Source: Bacteroidales bacterium (lineage in GTDB: Bacteria; Bacteroidota; Bacteroidia; Bacteroidales; UBA932). Taken from it: DNA of 64,000 bases. The notes under the pieces were generated by a model. The model worked only from the letters and a program-made list of their open reading frames with translations, made no database searches and was not told the DNA's origin. Position 1 is the stretch's first letter, and each line of letters opens with the position of its first letter. Positions 18,289-27,061 of the stretch are shown piece by piece. A program made the translations under genes and the position numbers. Location: contig JAMPAT010000016.1 of assembly GCA_023667095.1 (NCBI GenBank), positions 1-64,000 on the forward strand. Reading direction: 5' to 3'.

Positions 18289-19050
18289 CTATCGCATTAT
18301 CGCCCTAAGCTCTCTCCATGGGACGGTTATATTGACTGTCCCTGATGAGTAGGGGGCGACGTCATATGGATTGTATATATAGGTAATGCCGTCTGCCCCT
18401 ACCGAGAAGTTCCCGTTTGGCTCAATCTTGTCTACAAACAGGACAAGGTCATCCGGATTCCCATATCCGTCACTTGCATGGTCTGTCAGCATGGCAGACA
18501 GCTTTTCCGTGTATCCGTCTGCAAATATGTCTCCTTCTGTCATGATTTTTCCGGATTTTGAGTCAAAGGTGTATGCTGTTGTGGTTGTCATTCCATGTGC
18601 ACCTCCAGTGTATGAATACTTCCTGACAGCGTATGATACCATATTTCTGTATTGCCCGGTGAAGTGCCCGTCTATGTCATATTGCCAGTCAAGGCTGGCC
18701 GGAATCTCACCTGTTTCACTGTAGAACTCCTCTGCGAGCGGGACATTTGTTTCCCTATATTCCTTCAGAAGGTCATTGAAATACATGTCTGCCCCGTCCT
18801 CAATGTCAAGCCCTGCATATTTTTCGCCCAGTACGGCTTTCTTTATCCGGCATGTGACATCTTTCATCCCTTCTGCGCTGAATCCGCTTTCAGGATATTC
18901 TGCATTGATATTCAGGCTGACGGTATTGCTGCTGCCTTCGGACAGCTTTCCCGTGAATGCACCGGAGTATGATGAAGTTGTGACTTTCCCTGATGTACAT
19001 CCTGCCAATATGGCTAAGGAGCATGCTGCTGTAAGTAATGTCGTTTTCAT
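18289..19050 (-). CDS. DUF3298/RsiV-like lipoprotein
   Basis: A 253-residue lipoprotein (lipobox ILAGC, Cys18). The C-terminal third has the DUF3298 hallmarks: YTGGAHGMTTTTAYTFD, a conserved FYVDEIEPNG-like stretch reading LFVDKIEPNGNFSV, and NPYDVAPYSSGTVNITVPW. DUF3298/DUF4163 domains occur in RsiV, the lysozyme-sensing anti-sigma factor, and in many periplasmic proteins of unknown role. Here there is no cytoplasmic or transmembrane anti-sigma part, so a sensing role would be speculation. It stands alone between the hut operon and the divergent fic gene. Confidence 0.8.
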   Translation of the reverse strand: MKTTLLTAACSLAILAGCTSGKVTTSSYSGAFTGKLSEGSSNTVSLNINAEYPESGFSAEGMKDVTCRIKKAVLGEKYAGLDIEDGADMYFNDLLKEYRETNVPLAEEFYSETGEIPASLDWQYDIDGHFTGQYRNMVSYAVRKYSYTGGAHGMTTTTAYTFDSKSGKIMTEGDIFADGYTEKLSAMLTDHASDGYGNPDDLVLFVDKIEPNGNFSVGADGITYIYNPYDVAPYSSGTVNITVPWRELRAIMR

Positions 19051-19137
19051 GATATTCTGTATTTAAAACCACGGCCCCGACATTCTAAAAGCATGCCAGC
19101 GGGGCATGCGATGCTGTGTCCATGTCTCAAATAATTT

Positions 19138-19179
19138 ATCGCAAATTTTGATAAATTGCGATAAATTGCGATATTGCGC
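19138..19179 (+). repeat. 42-bp repeat copy 1, upstream of fic
   Basis: The element starts ATCGCAAATTTTGATAAATT and contains ATAAATTGCG twice in tandem plus an inverted ATCGCAA/TTGCGAT pair. It ends 16 nt before the fic ATG. 37 of its 42 bases are identical, without gaps, to the element at 20474-20515. Its position fits an operator for autoregulation. Confidence 0.85.
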
Positions 19180-19195
19180 AAAAAAAATTGGGAAT

Positions 19196-20500
19196 ATGAT
19201 AGAAAATCCTCCATATGTCAATGACGATTTTCCTTCAAGGGAACTTCTTCAGCTATTGAATAATGTCGATGTATTAAGGAACATTGTTAAAATCAATGAT
19301 GAGTACCTGTACTGGAACGATGTGAAGTATCGTGCGCAGCCGTTGGGGATATCCAAAGGAGATTTATGGTCTCTGGTAAAGTATACGCGATTGGGTACTG
19401 ATATGAAAATTGATGGTTTTGACGGCATCCATTTTTCATTGTCAAATTCAATGCAACGCCGTTGCCATGAATTTGATATGAACTTTGGTGGTTCGTGGGG
19501 GACTTCAAAGGTCTTTCCTGAAGATAAGACAACCCAGGAATTATATCTTGTGAGTTCGATTATGGAGGAGGCGATTGCATCCAGCCAGATGGAGGGGGCT
19601 GCCACAACGCGTGAAGTGGCGAAAGAAATGCTTAGGAAAAGAATCAGCCCCCGTGACAAAGGCCAGAGGATGATTGCAAATAATTACAATACAATTAATT
19701 TTATAAGGGATCATTCTAAAGAAGATTTGACACTGGCCCTTATCATGCAGGTGCATTCCCTGATGACAGAAGGTGCCTTGGACGTAGAAGATGCTGCTGG
19801 CCGTTTCCGTATGCCGGGAGAAAAGATTGTTGTAGGAGACGGTATCACAGGAGAAACGGTGCATACTCCACCTCCTGCGGAGTGCCTGCCGGATTTTATA
19901 GGGCAATTATGTACTTTCTTTAATGATAAATCTCCGGCAGTTTTTATACATCCTATTATAAGAGGTATCATAATACATTTCTTGATAGGATATTATCATC
20001 CGTTTGCGGACGGTAATGGAAGGACTGCACGTGCCTTGTTCTACTGGCACATGATGAAGAATGACTATTGGCTGGTACAGTATCTGTCAATTTCCAGGAT
20101 TATCAGAGGTTCAAAGAAAGCATATGAGAAAGCTTTTCTTTTTGCTGAGCATGACTCCAATGACATTGGCTATTTTATCCAATATCATCTGGATGTCTTG
20201 GATAAGTCTTTCGAAGAGCTGAAGAAGTATCTGATACGCAAGCATAATGAAAAAAAGAAATCTGAGAGACTTCTTCATCTTGGGAACATTACGTTACGGC
20301 AAGCTGAAATATTGAACAGATTTATTGATAATCCGGATGGAATAGTTACGTCTGTTGATATAATGAACCGTTTTGGAGTAAGTCCGGGGACTGCCAAGTC
20401 GGATTTGAGAGATTTGACGGAAAAGGGTTATCTTTCAGAAATATCTCTTAATGGACGAACAAAGGGGTATATTATCGCAAATTTTGACAAATTGCGATAA
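19196..20500 (+). CDS. Fic-family protein with C-terminal winged helix
   Basis: A 434-residue Fic protein. The core motif is HPFADGNGRTARALFYWHMM (about residues 263-282), which matches HPFx(D/E)GNGR and predicts AMP transfer to a target hydroxyl. An inhibitory helix motif of the form SxxxEG (SSQMEGA) lies near residue 125, N-terminal to the core, so it is a class II Fic protein. The last about 75 residues form a winged helix (TSVDIMNRFGVSPGTAKSDL, then TEKGYLSEI). The start at 19196 (MIENPPYVND) is preferred over the in-frame 19106. The gene is bracketed by two near-identical 42-bp repeats, the second overlapping its last codons. The target protein is unknown. Confidence 0.93.
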   Translation: MIENPPYVNDDFPSRELLQLLNNVDVLRNIVKINDEYLYWNDVKYRAQPLGISKGDLWSLVKYTRLGTDMKIDGFDGIHFSLSNSMQRRCHEFDMNFGGSWGTSKVFPEDKTTQELYLVSSIMEEAIASSQMEGAATTREVAKEMLRKRISPRDKGQRMIANNYNTINFIRDHSKEDLTLALIMQVHSLMTEGALDVEDAAGRFRMPGEKIVVGDGITGETVHTPPPAECLPDFIGQLCTFFNDKSPAVFIHPIIRGIIIHFLIGYYHPFADGNGRTARALFYWHMMKNDYWLVQYLSISRIIRGSKKAYEKAFLFAEHDSNDIGYFIQYHLDVLDKSFEELKKYLIRKHNEKKKSERLLHLGNITLRQAEILNRFIDNPDGIVTSVDIMNRFGVSPGTAKSDLRDLTEKGYLSEISLNGRTKGYIIANFDKLR

Positions 20501-20515
20501 ATTGTCATAGTGCGG
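20474..20515 (+). repeat. 42-bp repeat copy 2, over the fic stop codon
   Basis: This near-identical copy of the element at 19138 (37 of 42 positions) begins inside the last nine codons of fic, so it encodes the end of the protein (residues IIANFDKLR), and extends 15 nt past the stop. A sequence used both as coding DNA and as a probable binding site is unusual. Confidence 0.85.
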
Positions 20516-20546
20516 TACAAAGGCATGCTGGTTCGTGCCGTTTGTG

Positions 20547-20606
20547 AATTTAGTACACCTTTCGGGCAGGATAGTGTACTTTTTTGCGTATGGGGTATAC
20601 TAAATT
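20547..20606. promoter_or_regulatory. nested dyads before locus C
   Basis: AATTTAGTACACC (20547-20559) and GGTATACTAAATT (20594-20606) are inverted repeats matching at 12 of 13 positions. Inside them AGTACAC (20552-20558) and GTGTACT (20574-20580) are exact inverse complements. The right arm overlaps the minus-7 element, so a repressor or looping site is plausible. Confidence 0.5.
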
Positions 20607-20608
20607 TG
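20601..20608 (+). promoter_or_regulatory. minus-7 element of the locus C operon
   Basis: TAAATTTG fits the consensus TAnnTTTG exactly and lies about 65 nt before the SGNH gene. No minus-33 TTTG at the standard 19-nt spacing is seen, which would fit a promoter needing an activator. Confidence 0.5.
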
Positions 20609-20673
20609 CGGTTGAAAATGGCCGGATATAGAGATGTCCGGAACCATATTGGGAAATTAACCGCATAAAAGAC

Positions 20674-22083
20674 ATGAAAAAGTACCTATCTGCAATTGCA
20701 TCTGCACTGATGATGCTTTCAACTGTAGCCAGGGCACAGACAGTAGAACCGTTTGCCGACGGTGACAGGGCCGTATTCCTCGGTGACAGCATAACTGACG
20801 ATGGCCATTACCATTCATATATATGGCTATACTACATGACACGCTTCCCCTATATGGATTTGACAGTCCTGAATTCCGGGATTGGTGGCGATACTGCTGC
20901 CCACATGTACAAGAGGCTTGACGGTGACGTGTTCAGCAAACGCCCGACTGTTCTGATGGTAACGTTCGGCATGAATGACACAGGGTATTTTGAGTATCTC
21001 GGGGAAAATGCAGAGGCATTCGGGGAAAACCGCTACAGGGAAGCCATAGGCAATTTCAGCAAGATGGAAGAACGTCTGAAACGTCTTGACGGTGTGCGTG
21101 TCGTGATGATTGGAGGAAGCCCATACGATGAGGGGGCAAAATTTGACAACACCCCGTTCCCCGGAAAGAATGCAGTGATTCAGCGTATCATTGAATATCA
21201 ACGGCAGGCGGCAAAGAGGAATGGCTGGGAGTTCATTGATTTCAATGCTCCTTTGCTTGAGGTCTGCAGCAGGATGCAGCAGGTGGACTCCTCCTTTACA
21301 ATCAGCCGGGGAGACAGGATACATCCGGACAATGACGGGCACATGGTGATGGCATATCTGTATCTTAAGGCGCAGGGCTTTGCCGGTCAAAAGGTTGCGG
21401 ATATTGAGGTTGATGTGTCAAGGAAGGCAGTGCTGAAAGAGGAGAATTGCCATATCTCAGGGCTTCGCGCAAGCAGCAGGGAGGTCTCTTTTGACTATCT
21501 CGCGGAGTCCTTGCCATATCCTCTGGATACGATTCCTAACGGCTTCGGGACCAAACGCCCGCAGGCAGCTGCCTGCAGCCTTGTGCCGTTCATGGAGGAG
21601 ATGAACCAGGAGAGCCTGGCAGTAAAAGGGCTTAATGGAGACTATACCTTATATATAGATGATATATGCCTTGGTATATTCAGTGCAGCGGAACTCGAGG
21701 CCGGAATCAACCTTGCAGCAATTCCTTTCACCCCACAATACAGGCAGGCCCTTGCGGTCATGCATCTAAACGAATACCGTTGGGCAATAGAGAGGGATTT
21801 CCGCGACTATGCCTGGATGCAATACGGATTTTTCCAGGAAAGAGGACTTTTAGATGCCAATGACGAGCATGCTGTGAAGGTGCTTGAAGCCGAGAAGAAC
21901 AATGATATATGGCTGCAGATACAGAGGAATACATGGTCAAGGATGATGCATGACAGCGTCAGGGAGGCCAGGCAAAAGGAAATGGAATTGCTTACAGAAA
22001 AAATCTACAGTATCAACAAACCGGTGGTGCATAGGATAAGTCTCAGGAAAAAGCAGTTAATATCTTCAATGGAAGCTTTATGA
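20674..22083 (+). CDS. secreted SGNH/GDSL-family hydrolase
   Basis: A 469-residue protein with a cleavable signal peptide (MKKYLSAIASALMMLS, cut after ARA). The SGNH blocks are clear: block I VFLGDSITD (nucleophile Ser), block II SGIGGDT (Gly), block III FGMNDT (Asn) and block V DRIHPDNDGH (Asp-His). The catalytic domain covers about residues 28-235. The rest is a helical and beta extension of unknown role. Such enzymes remove acetyl or other acyl groups from glycans. It opens the operon with the mannosidase fusion and SusC/SusD, so de-esterification of a mannose-rich glycan before cleavage is a reasonable inference. Confidence 0.9.
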   Translation: MKKYLSAIASALMMLSTVARAQTVEPFADGDRAVFLGDSITDDGHYHSYIWLYYMTRFPYMDLTVLNSGIGGDTAAHMYKRLDGDVFSKRPTVLMVTFGMNDTGYFEYLGENAEAFGENRYREAIGNFSKMEERLKRLDGVRVVMIGGSPYDEGAKFDNTPFPGKNAVIQRIIEYQRQAAKRNGWEFIDFNAPLLEVCSRMQQVDSSFTISRGDRIHPDNDGHMVMAYLYLKAQGFAGQKVADIEVDVSRKAVLKEENCHISGLRASSREVSFDYLAESLPYPLDTIPNGFGTKRPQAAACSLVPFMEEMNQESLAVKGLNGDYTLYIDDICLGIFSAAELEAGINLAAIPFTPQYRQALAVMHLNEYRWAIERDFRDYAWMQYGFFQERGLLDANDEHAVKVLEAEKNNDIWLQIQRNTWSRMMHDSVREARQKEMELLTEKIYSINKPVVHRISLRKKQLISSMEAL

Positions 22084-22144
22084 TGACAGATTCCTGTGCC
22101 GTTGAAGCTTAGATTTCTTATTTGATAAACTTAAAATCCAGATA

Positions 22145-25100
22145 ATGAAGAATATGTTGATGTACCGTATTGCTGCAGTACTGTCATGTCTCTGCTGCTT
22201 TTGTGGAATATCTCTGCCAGACTCGGTAGCCCAGGAAAACGCCTGGTTCGTGGACGGGTTCCATGGCGGGGTGTATGGACATTATCCGATGTCCTTTACA
22301 AGATATATGGCGGACCAGCTGGATGAGCATCCTGACTGGAAGATTTCACTTGAAATAGAGCCGGAGACATGGGACACCGTCAAGGTGCATACACCGGCAG
22401 ACTACAGGAGATTTGCAGAACTGACGAAGACGGACAGGATTGAATTCACCAATCCTGCATACGCGCAGGCCTATTTCTACAATGTGTCAGGTGAAAGCAT
22501 AATCCGGCACATGCACTATGGAATGCGAAAGATACGCAGCCATTTCCCATGGGTGCAGTTCACAACCTATTCTGTTGAGGAACCATGCTTCACAAGCTGC
22601 TTGCCGCAGATCCTTGCCCAGTTCGGCTATAGATATGCTGTACTGAAATGTCCTGACACCTGCTGGGGAGGATATACATCGGCATTTGGAGGTGAGACAG
22701 TGAACTGGACCGGTCCTGACGGGACATCAATTCCCGCAGTTCCGAGGCATGGATGTGAAGAACTCGTGAAGGGGACAGTTTGGCAGACAATGTCGTATGA
22801 CAACAGTACCGGATACCTTGATGCCTGCCGCAAGGCTGGTTTCAGGAATCCTGCAGGAATGTGTTTCCAGGATGCAGGATGGACTTTCGGGCCATGGATA
22901 GGTGATCCGGCAAAGAATGGTTCCATATATACGACATGGAGTGAATATTTCTCGCGGACTCAGCCTCAGAAACCGCAGCAGGACTGGCATTTCACCCAGG
23001 AGGACGTGCTTGTCAGCCTGATGTGGGGCAGCCAGGTGATGCAGAGGATTGGCCGGCAGGTGCGGCATTCGGAAAATAACCTTGCCGGAACAGAGAAACT
23101 TGGGGCGATAGCCGGTATATCAAATGGGTGGAGATGCGATTCAAGGCAGATGGATGAGGCATGGAGAACATTGATGCTTTCCCAGCATCACGATTCATGG
23201 ATTGTCCCATACAACAACCTGGACAGCAACGGTACATGGGCTGACAATATTGCTTTATGGACCGCTTCATCGGACAGGATATGTGCCAATCTCAGGAAAG
23301 AGGCCGAGGCCTCCTGGTGCAAAGACGGTAAGGCCAGGGCCGGTGTGCGCTATGCAAGGGTTTTCAATACATCGGGATTTGACCGCATGGAAGTCGTGAA
23401 AGTCAAGGTTGATGGATTCGGAGGATGCGATGTACGGGATGCGGAAGGCAAGGCAGTGGACTCCTGGTATGACAGGGGGACATCCATGCTGTCATTCATG
23501 GCAGATGTCCCTGCATTCGGGTATGCCACCTACAGGATAAGGAACGCATCTGCTAAACAGTCAGGCAGACAGGATGGCAATGGCGTTTCATGGACAGGTT
23601 ACCTGGCAGGAGGAATTGGGCACAGTGAAGCCGACAGTTCTGGCGGTACAGCAGAAATGGCAGGTATGGCTGTCGCTGAAAACGGAATGTACAGGATTGT
23701 GTTTGACCAGTCACGCGGCGGTGTCATAGCAAGCCTTGTATCCAAGGCGCAGGGAGACAGGGAGTATGTGGATTCCGGCAGCATATACGGGCTCGGGGAG
23801 ATAAGGGGATATTTCCATGATGATTCACAATGGCATTCTTCGGCGGATTCTCCTGCAAAGGTTACAGTCACAAGGCCGACTCCTTTTGAGACCTTGGCCG
23901 TTGTCATGGGAGAGATAGACGGGACTCCTTTTACCCAGACGGTTACATTGAGGGAGGGCGACAGGAAGATAGGCTTCTCGCTTAAGATTGACTGGAGGAC
24001 GGATAGGGGAATAGGTGCCTTTGCCCAGAGTGATGCATACGATAATCCGCACAGGGCGTTCTATGAGGACTATATGAAGCTTAATGTGATGTTCCCGGTG
24101 GCCCTTGAGGATGCAGAACTATACAAAAATGCCCCTTTTGATGTGCTCAAGTCAAGGAACGAGGATACTTTCTACAGTACATGGGACAGTATAAAGCACA
24201 ATATAATCCTTAACTGGGTAGATATTTCTGAAAAGGCCGGCCCATCTGGACTGGCTCTCCTGTCTGACCATACGACTTCATATTCTTTCGGAAAGGATTT
24301 CCCTCTTGGGCTGACAGCGTCGTTCTCCGGGAATGGACTCTGGGGCAGGGACTATCCAATAACAGGGCCGACAGAAATGGATTTTGCCCTTGTGCCGCAT
24401 GACGGGCTTTGGGATGAAGCAGGGATATGCAATGAAAGCAATGCCTGGAATGAGCCTCTCGAAGTGGCTCTATATGATGACATGATGCTGGAGGACAGGT
24501 CTTTCATTGACTTGAAGGACAGCGGATATGAATTGTCAGCCGCATATTCTGATGATGCAGGGCTGGTGCTGAGGCTGTTCAATTCGTCAGGAGACGGCAG
24601 GCCATGTACAATAGATTTAGGATTTGAGGCTGCGCAGGTCAAGGAGGTTGACCTGAACGGGAATATAGTTCGCTCCCCGGAATTCCGGCGTGGGAACGGC
24701 TTGACAGAAGTTGACATACAGATGCCGAGATTTGGTTTGAAGACATTGCTGGTCAACGGAATATCCAGACCGAAGCAATCCGTGGGAAAAGATTATGCCT
24801 CGTACGTGAATCCGTTTATCGGAGCATGCACGAGCGCGGATGCGGCAGGAGTGTACCATGGCCTTGGAAAGACATTTCCAGGTGCAACGACACCTTTCGG
24901 AATGGTGCAGGTAAGCCCGAATACAGTGACAGGGGGCGACAATGGCTCGGGCTACAGCTATGAGATGAAGACACTTGAGGGATTTGCCTTTACGCAGATG
25001 AGCGGTGTCGGCTGGAACGGTGACCTGGGCAACTTCCTCGTGATGCCGGCAACCGGACCACTGTGTACTGTCGCAGGAAAGGATGACGGAAGCATCTCCG

Positions 25101-27055
25101 GCTACAGGTCGCATTATGACAAGAATACAGAATATGCAGAAGCGGGATATTACAGGGTTCATCTGACAGACTATGACATTGTAGCGGAATGTACAGCGAC
25201 ACCCCGTTGCGGTGCCATAAGGATGACTTTCCCGGAATCGGGGCAGTCGCGTATCCAGATTGACCTGGCAAGGCGTGTCGGAGGGACATCTGAGTCGCAA
25301 TATGTCAAGGTCGTTGATGACAGGACAATTGCAGGATGGATGAAATGCACACCTGAGACTGGAGGATGGGGTGACGGTGAGGGGCATGCAGACTATACTG
25401 TCTATTTCTATGCGCAGTTCAGCAGGCCTATGACAGGCTATGGGTTCTGGAGTGCGGATATACCGGAGGAATGGTCGCGCAAAAATGACGATGTCGTCTC
25501 GCAAAGGTATATCGAAAGGGTCCGTGATGCCGAAATCATACGCGGAGCCAATGAAATGCAGGGACGGCATCTTGGATTTTTTACGGAATTCCCTACATCA
25601 GACGGTGAAGAGGTGACCTTGAAGGCCGGAATCTCATTCGTAGATATGGACGGGGCCAGGAACAACTTTATGGAAGAGATTGAGGGCAAGTCATTTGACA
25701 GGATAAGAAAAGATGCACGCCGCCTCTGGAACAGAGAGCTCGGAAAAATTTCCGTATCAGGAGACACTGAGGATGAGAAGACTGTATTCTATACCTCGAT
25801 GTACCATTCAATGATTGACCCGCGCATCTTCACTGACGTGGACGGACGCTATGCCGGAGGTGACAGGAAAATCCACAATACAGGAGGACAGTTTACAAAG
25901 AGGACAATCTTTTCAGGGTGGGATGTGTTCAGAAGCCAGATGCCTTTGCAGACAATCATCAATCCCCAGCTGACTGATGACCTTCTCAATTCGCTCATTA
26001 CGCTTGCAGACCAGAGCGGAAAGGAGTATTTCGAACGCTGGGAACTGCTTAACTCATATTCCGGATGTATGCTCGGGAACCCGGCCCTTTCGGTGCTTGC
26101 CGATGCTTATGTGAAGGGAATCCGTGGCTATGACATCGGGAAGGCATACCGGTATGCCGTGAATACAACAGAGAAATTCGGCAATTTCCCTATTGGCTAT
26201 ACTCCTGGAGGACTCAGCATCTCGCATACACTTGAATATGCCTATTTTGACTGGTGCCTTTCTGTGCTGGCCGGACAGCTCGGGCATGTTGAGGACGAAA
26301 GGCGTTTTGCATTGCAGGCCCAGGCCTACCGCAATGTCTTTGACGCGGAAAAGGGATGGTTCCGTCCGAAAAATGAAGACGGTACATGGGCAGACTGGCC
26401 TGAAAATGCACGTCTTAAAGAATGGTACGGGTGCATCGAGTGCAATCCTTTCCAGCAGGGATGGTTTGTGCCTCATGATGTGGACGGAATGACCGGGCTT
26501 ATGGGAGGACGGGATGCCGTGCTCAATGAACTTGACAGCCTTTTCATGAAGACACCGCGGCATATGCTGTGGAATGAATATTACAACCATGCCAATGAGC
26601 CTGTGCATTTTGTTCCGTTCCTTTTCAACAGGCTCGGACAGCCATGGAAGACACAGAAATGGACACGCTTCATATGTGACAATGCATATTTCAATGATGT
26701 CCTTGGACTTATCGGCAATGAAGATGCAGGGCAGATGTCTGCCTGGTATATCCTTGCGGCCTCCGGACTGCACCCGTCCTGCCCTGGCAGCACAAGGATG
26801 GAAATCACCAGCCCTGTGTTTGACCGTATAGAATTCAATCTTGACAGGAAATATGCAAAAGGGAGGAAATTCACCGTCATAGCCCATGGCAATAGCCCGG
26901 AGAACATCTATATCTCCAGGGCAGTCCTGAACGGGCGTGAACTTGACGACATGTCCATTGACTATAATGACATCATGTCCGGCGGGGTTCTGGAACTCCA
27001 TATGGATTCACGGCCTTGCCGAAATGACAATACCTTAAAAACAACTAATAACTAA
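22145..27055 (+). CDS. GH38-like / GH92 two-domain alpha-mannosidase
   Basis: A 1636-residue secreted protein with two glycoside-hydrolase modules. After the signal peptide (about 1-29), residues about 30-870 resemble GH38 alpha-mannosidases: a start VDGFHGGVYGHYP, a segment SCLPQILAQFGYRYAVLK, TLMLSQHHDSWIVPYNN, and a beta-sandwich tail. Residues about 880-1625 are a GH92 exo-alpha-mannosidase: VNPFIG, FPGATTPFGMVQVSPNT, GSGYSY, QQGWFVPHDVDG with a Glu just before, NEPVHFVPFLFN and GNEDAGQMSAWYI. GH92 enzymes are Ca-dependent inverting mannosidases. In the GH38-like half the usual nucleophile position (PDxFG) reads as Glu by eye alignment. The two modules are separated by only about ten residues. 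The pairing could process two mannose linkages in turn. Confidence 0.88.
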   Translation: MKNMLMYRIAAVLSCLCCFCGISLPDSVAQENAWFVDGFHGGVYGHYPMSFTRYMADQLDEHPDWKISLEIEPETWDTVKVHTPADYRRFAELTKTDRIEFTNPAYAQAYFYNVSGESIIRHMHYGMRKIRSHFPWVQFTTYSVEEPCFTSCLPQILAQFGYRYAVLKCPDTCWGGYTSAFGGETVNWTGPDGTSIPAVPRHGCEELVKGTVWQTMSYDNSTGYLDACRKAGFRNPAGMCFQDAGWTFGPWIGDPAKNGSIYTTWSEYFSRTQPQKPQQDWHFTQEDVLVSLMWGSQVMQRIGRQVRHSENNLAGTEKLGAIAGISNGWRCDSRQMDEAWRTLMLSQHHDSWIVPYNNLDSNGTWADNIALWTASSDRICANLRKEAEASWCKDGKARAGVRYARVFNTSGFDRMEVVKVKVDGFGGCDVRDAEGKAVDSWYDRGTSMLSFMADVPAFGYATYRIRNASAKQSGRQDGNGVSWTGYLAGGIGHSEADSSGGTAEMAGMAVAENGMYRIVFDQSRGGVIASLVSKAQGDREYVDSGSIYGLGEIRGYFHDDSQWHSSADSPAKVTVTRPTPFETLAVVMGEIDGTPFTQTVTLREGDRKIGFSLKIDWRTDRGIGAFAQSDAYDNPHRAFYEDYMKLNVMFPVALEDAELYKNAPFDVLKSRNEDTFYSTWDSIKHNIILNWVDISEKAGPSGLALLSDHTTSYSFGKDFPLGLTASFSGNGLWGRDYPITGPTEMDFALVPHDGLWDEAGICNESNAWNEPLEVALYDDMMLEDRSFIDLKDSGYELSAAYSDDAGLVLRLFNSSGDGRPCTIDLGFEAAQVKEVDLNGNIVRSPEFRRGNGLTEVDIQMPRFGLKTLLVNGISRPKQSVGKDYASYVNPFIGACTSADAAGVYHGLGKTFPGATTPFGMVQVSPNTVTGGDNGSGYSYEMKTLEGFAFTQMSGVGWNGDLGNFLVMPATGPLCTVAGKDDGSISGYRSHYDKNTEYAEAGYYRVHLTDYDIVAECTATPRCGAIRMTFPESGQSRIQIDLARRVGGTSESQYVKVVDDRTIAGWMKCTPETGGWGDGEGHADYTVYFYAQFSRPMTGYGFWSADIPEEWSRKNDDVVSQRYIERVRDAEIIRGANEMQGRHLGFFTEFPTSDGEEVTLKAGISFVDMDGARNNFMEEIEGKSFDRIRKDARRLWNRELGKISVSGDTEDEKTVFYTSMYHSMIDPRIFTDVDGRYAGGDRKIHNTGGQFTKRTIFSGWDVFRSQMPLQTIINPQLTDDLLNSLITLADQSGKEYFERWELLNSYSGCMLGNPALSVLADAYVKGIRGYDIGKAYRYAVNTTEKFGNFPIGYTPGGLSISHTLEYAYFDWCLSVLAGQLGHVEDERRFALQAQAYRNVFDAEKGWFRPKNEDGTWADWPENARLKEWYGCIECNPFQQGWFVPHDVDGMTGLMGGRDAVLNELDSLFMKTPRHMLWNEYYNHANEPVHFVPFLFNRLGQPWKTQKWTRFICDNAYFNDVLGLIGNEDAGQMSAWYILAASGLHPSCPGSTRMEITSPVFDRIEFNLDRKYAKGRKFTVIAHGNSPENIYISRAVLNGRELDDMSIDYNDIMSGGVLELHMDSRPCRNDNTLKTTNN

Positions 27056-27061
27056 TCTCAA

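Noticed and set aside
24617..25570. Long open frame of 317 codons on the minus strand
   Set aside because: It lies fully inside the GH38-like/GH92 gene, has no recognisable domain and a Cys/His/Arg-rich composition typical of antisense reading of a coding strand.
26054..27001. Open frame of 315 codons on the minus strand
   Set aside because: It is antisense to conserved GH92 motifs on the plus strand and shows no family features.
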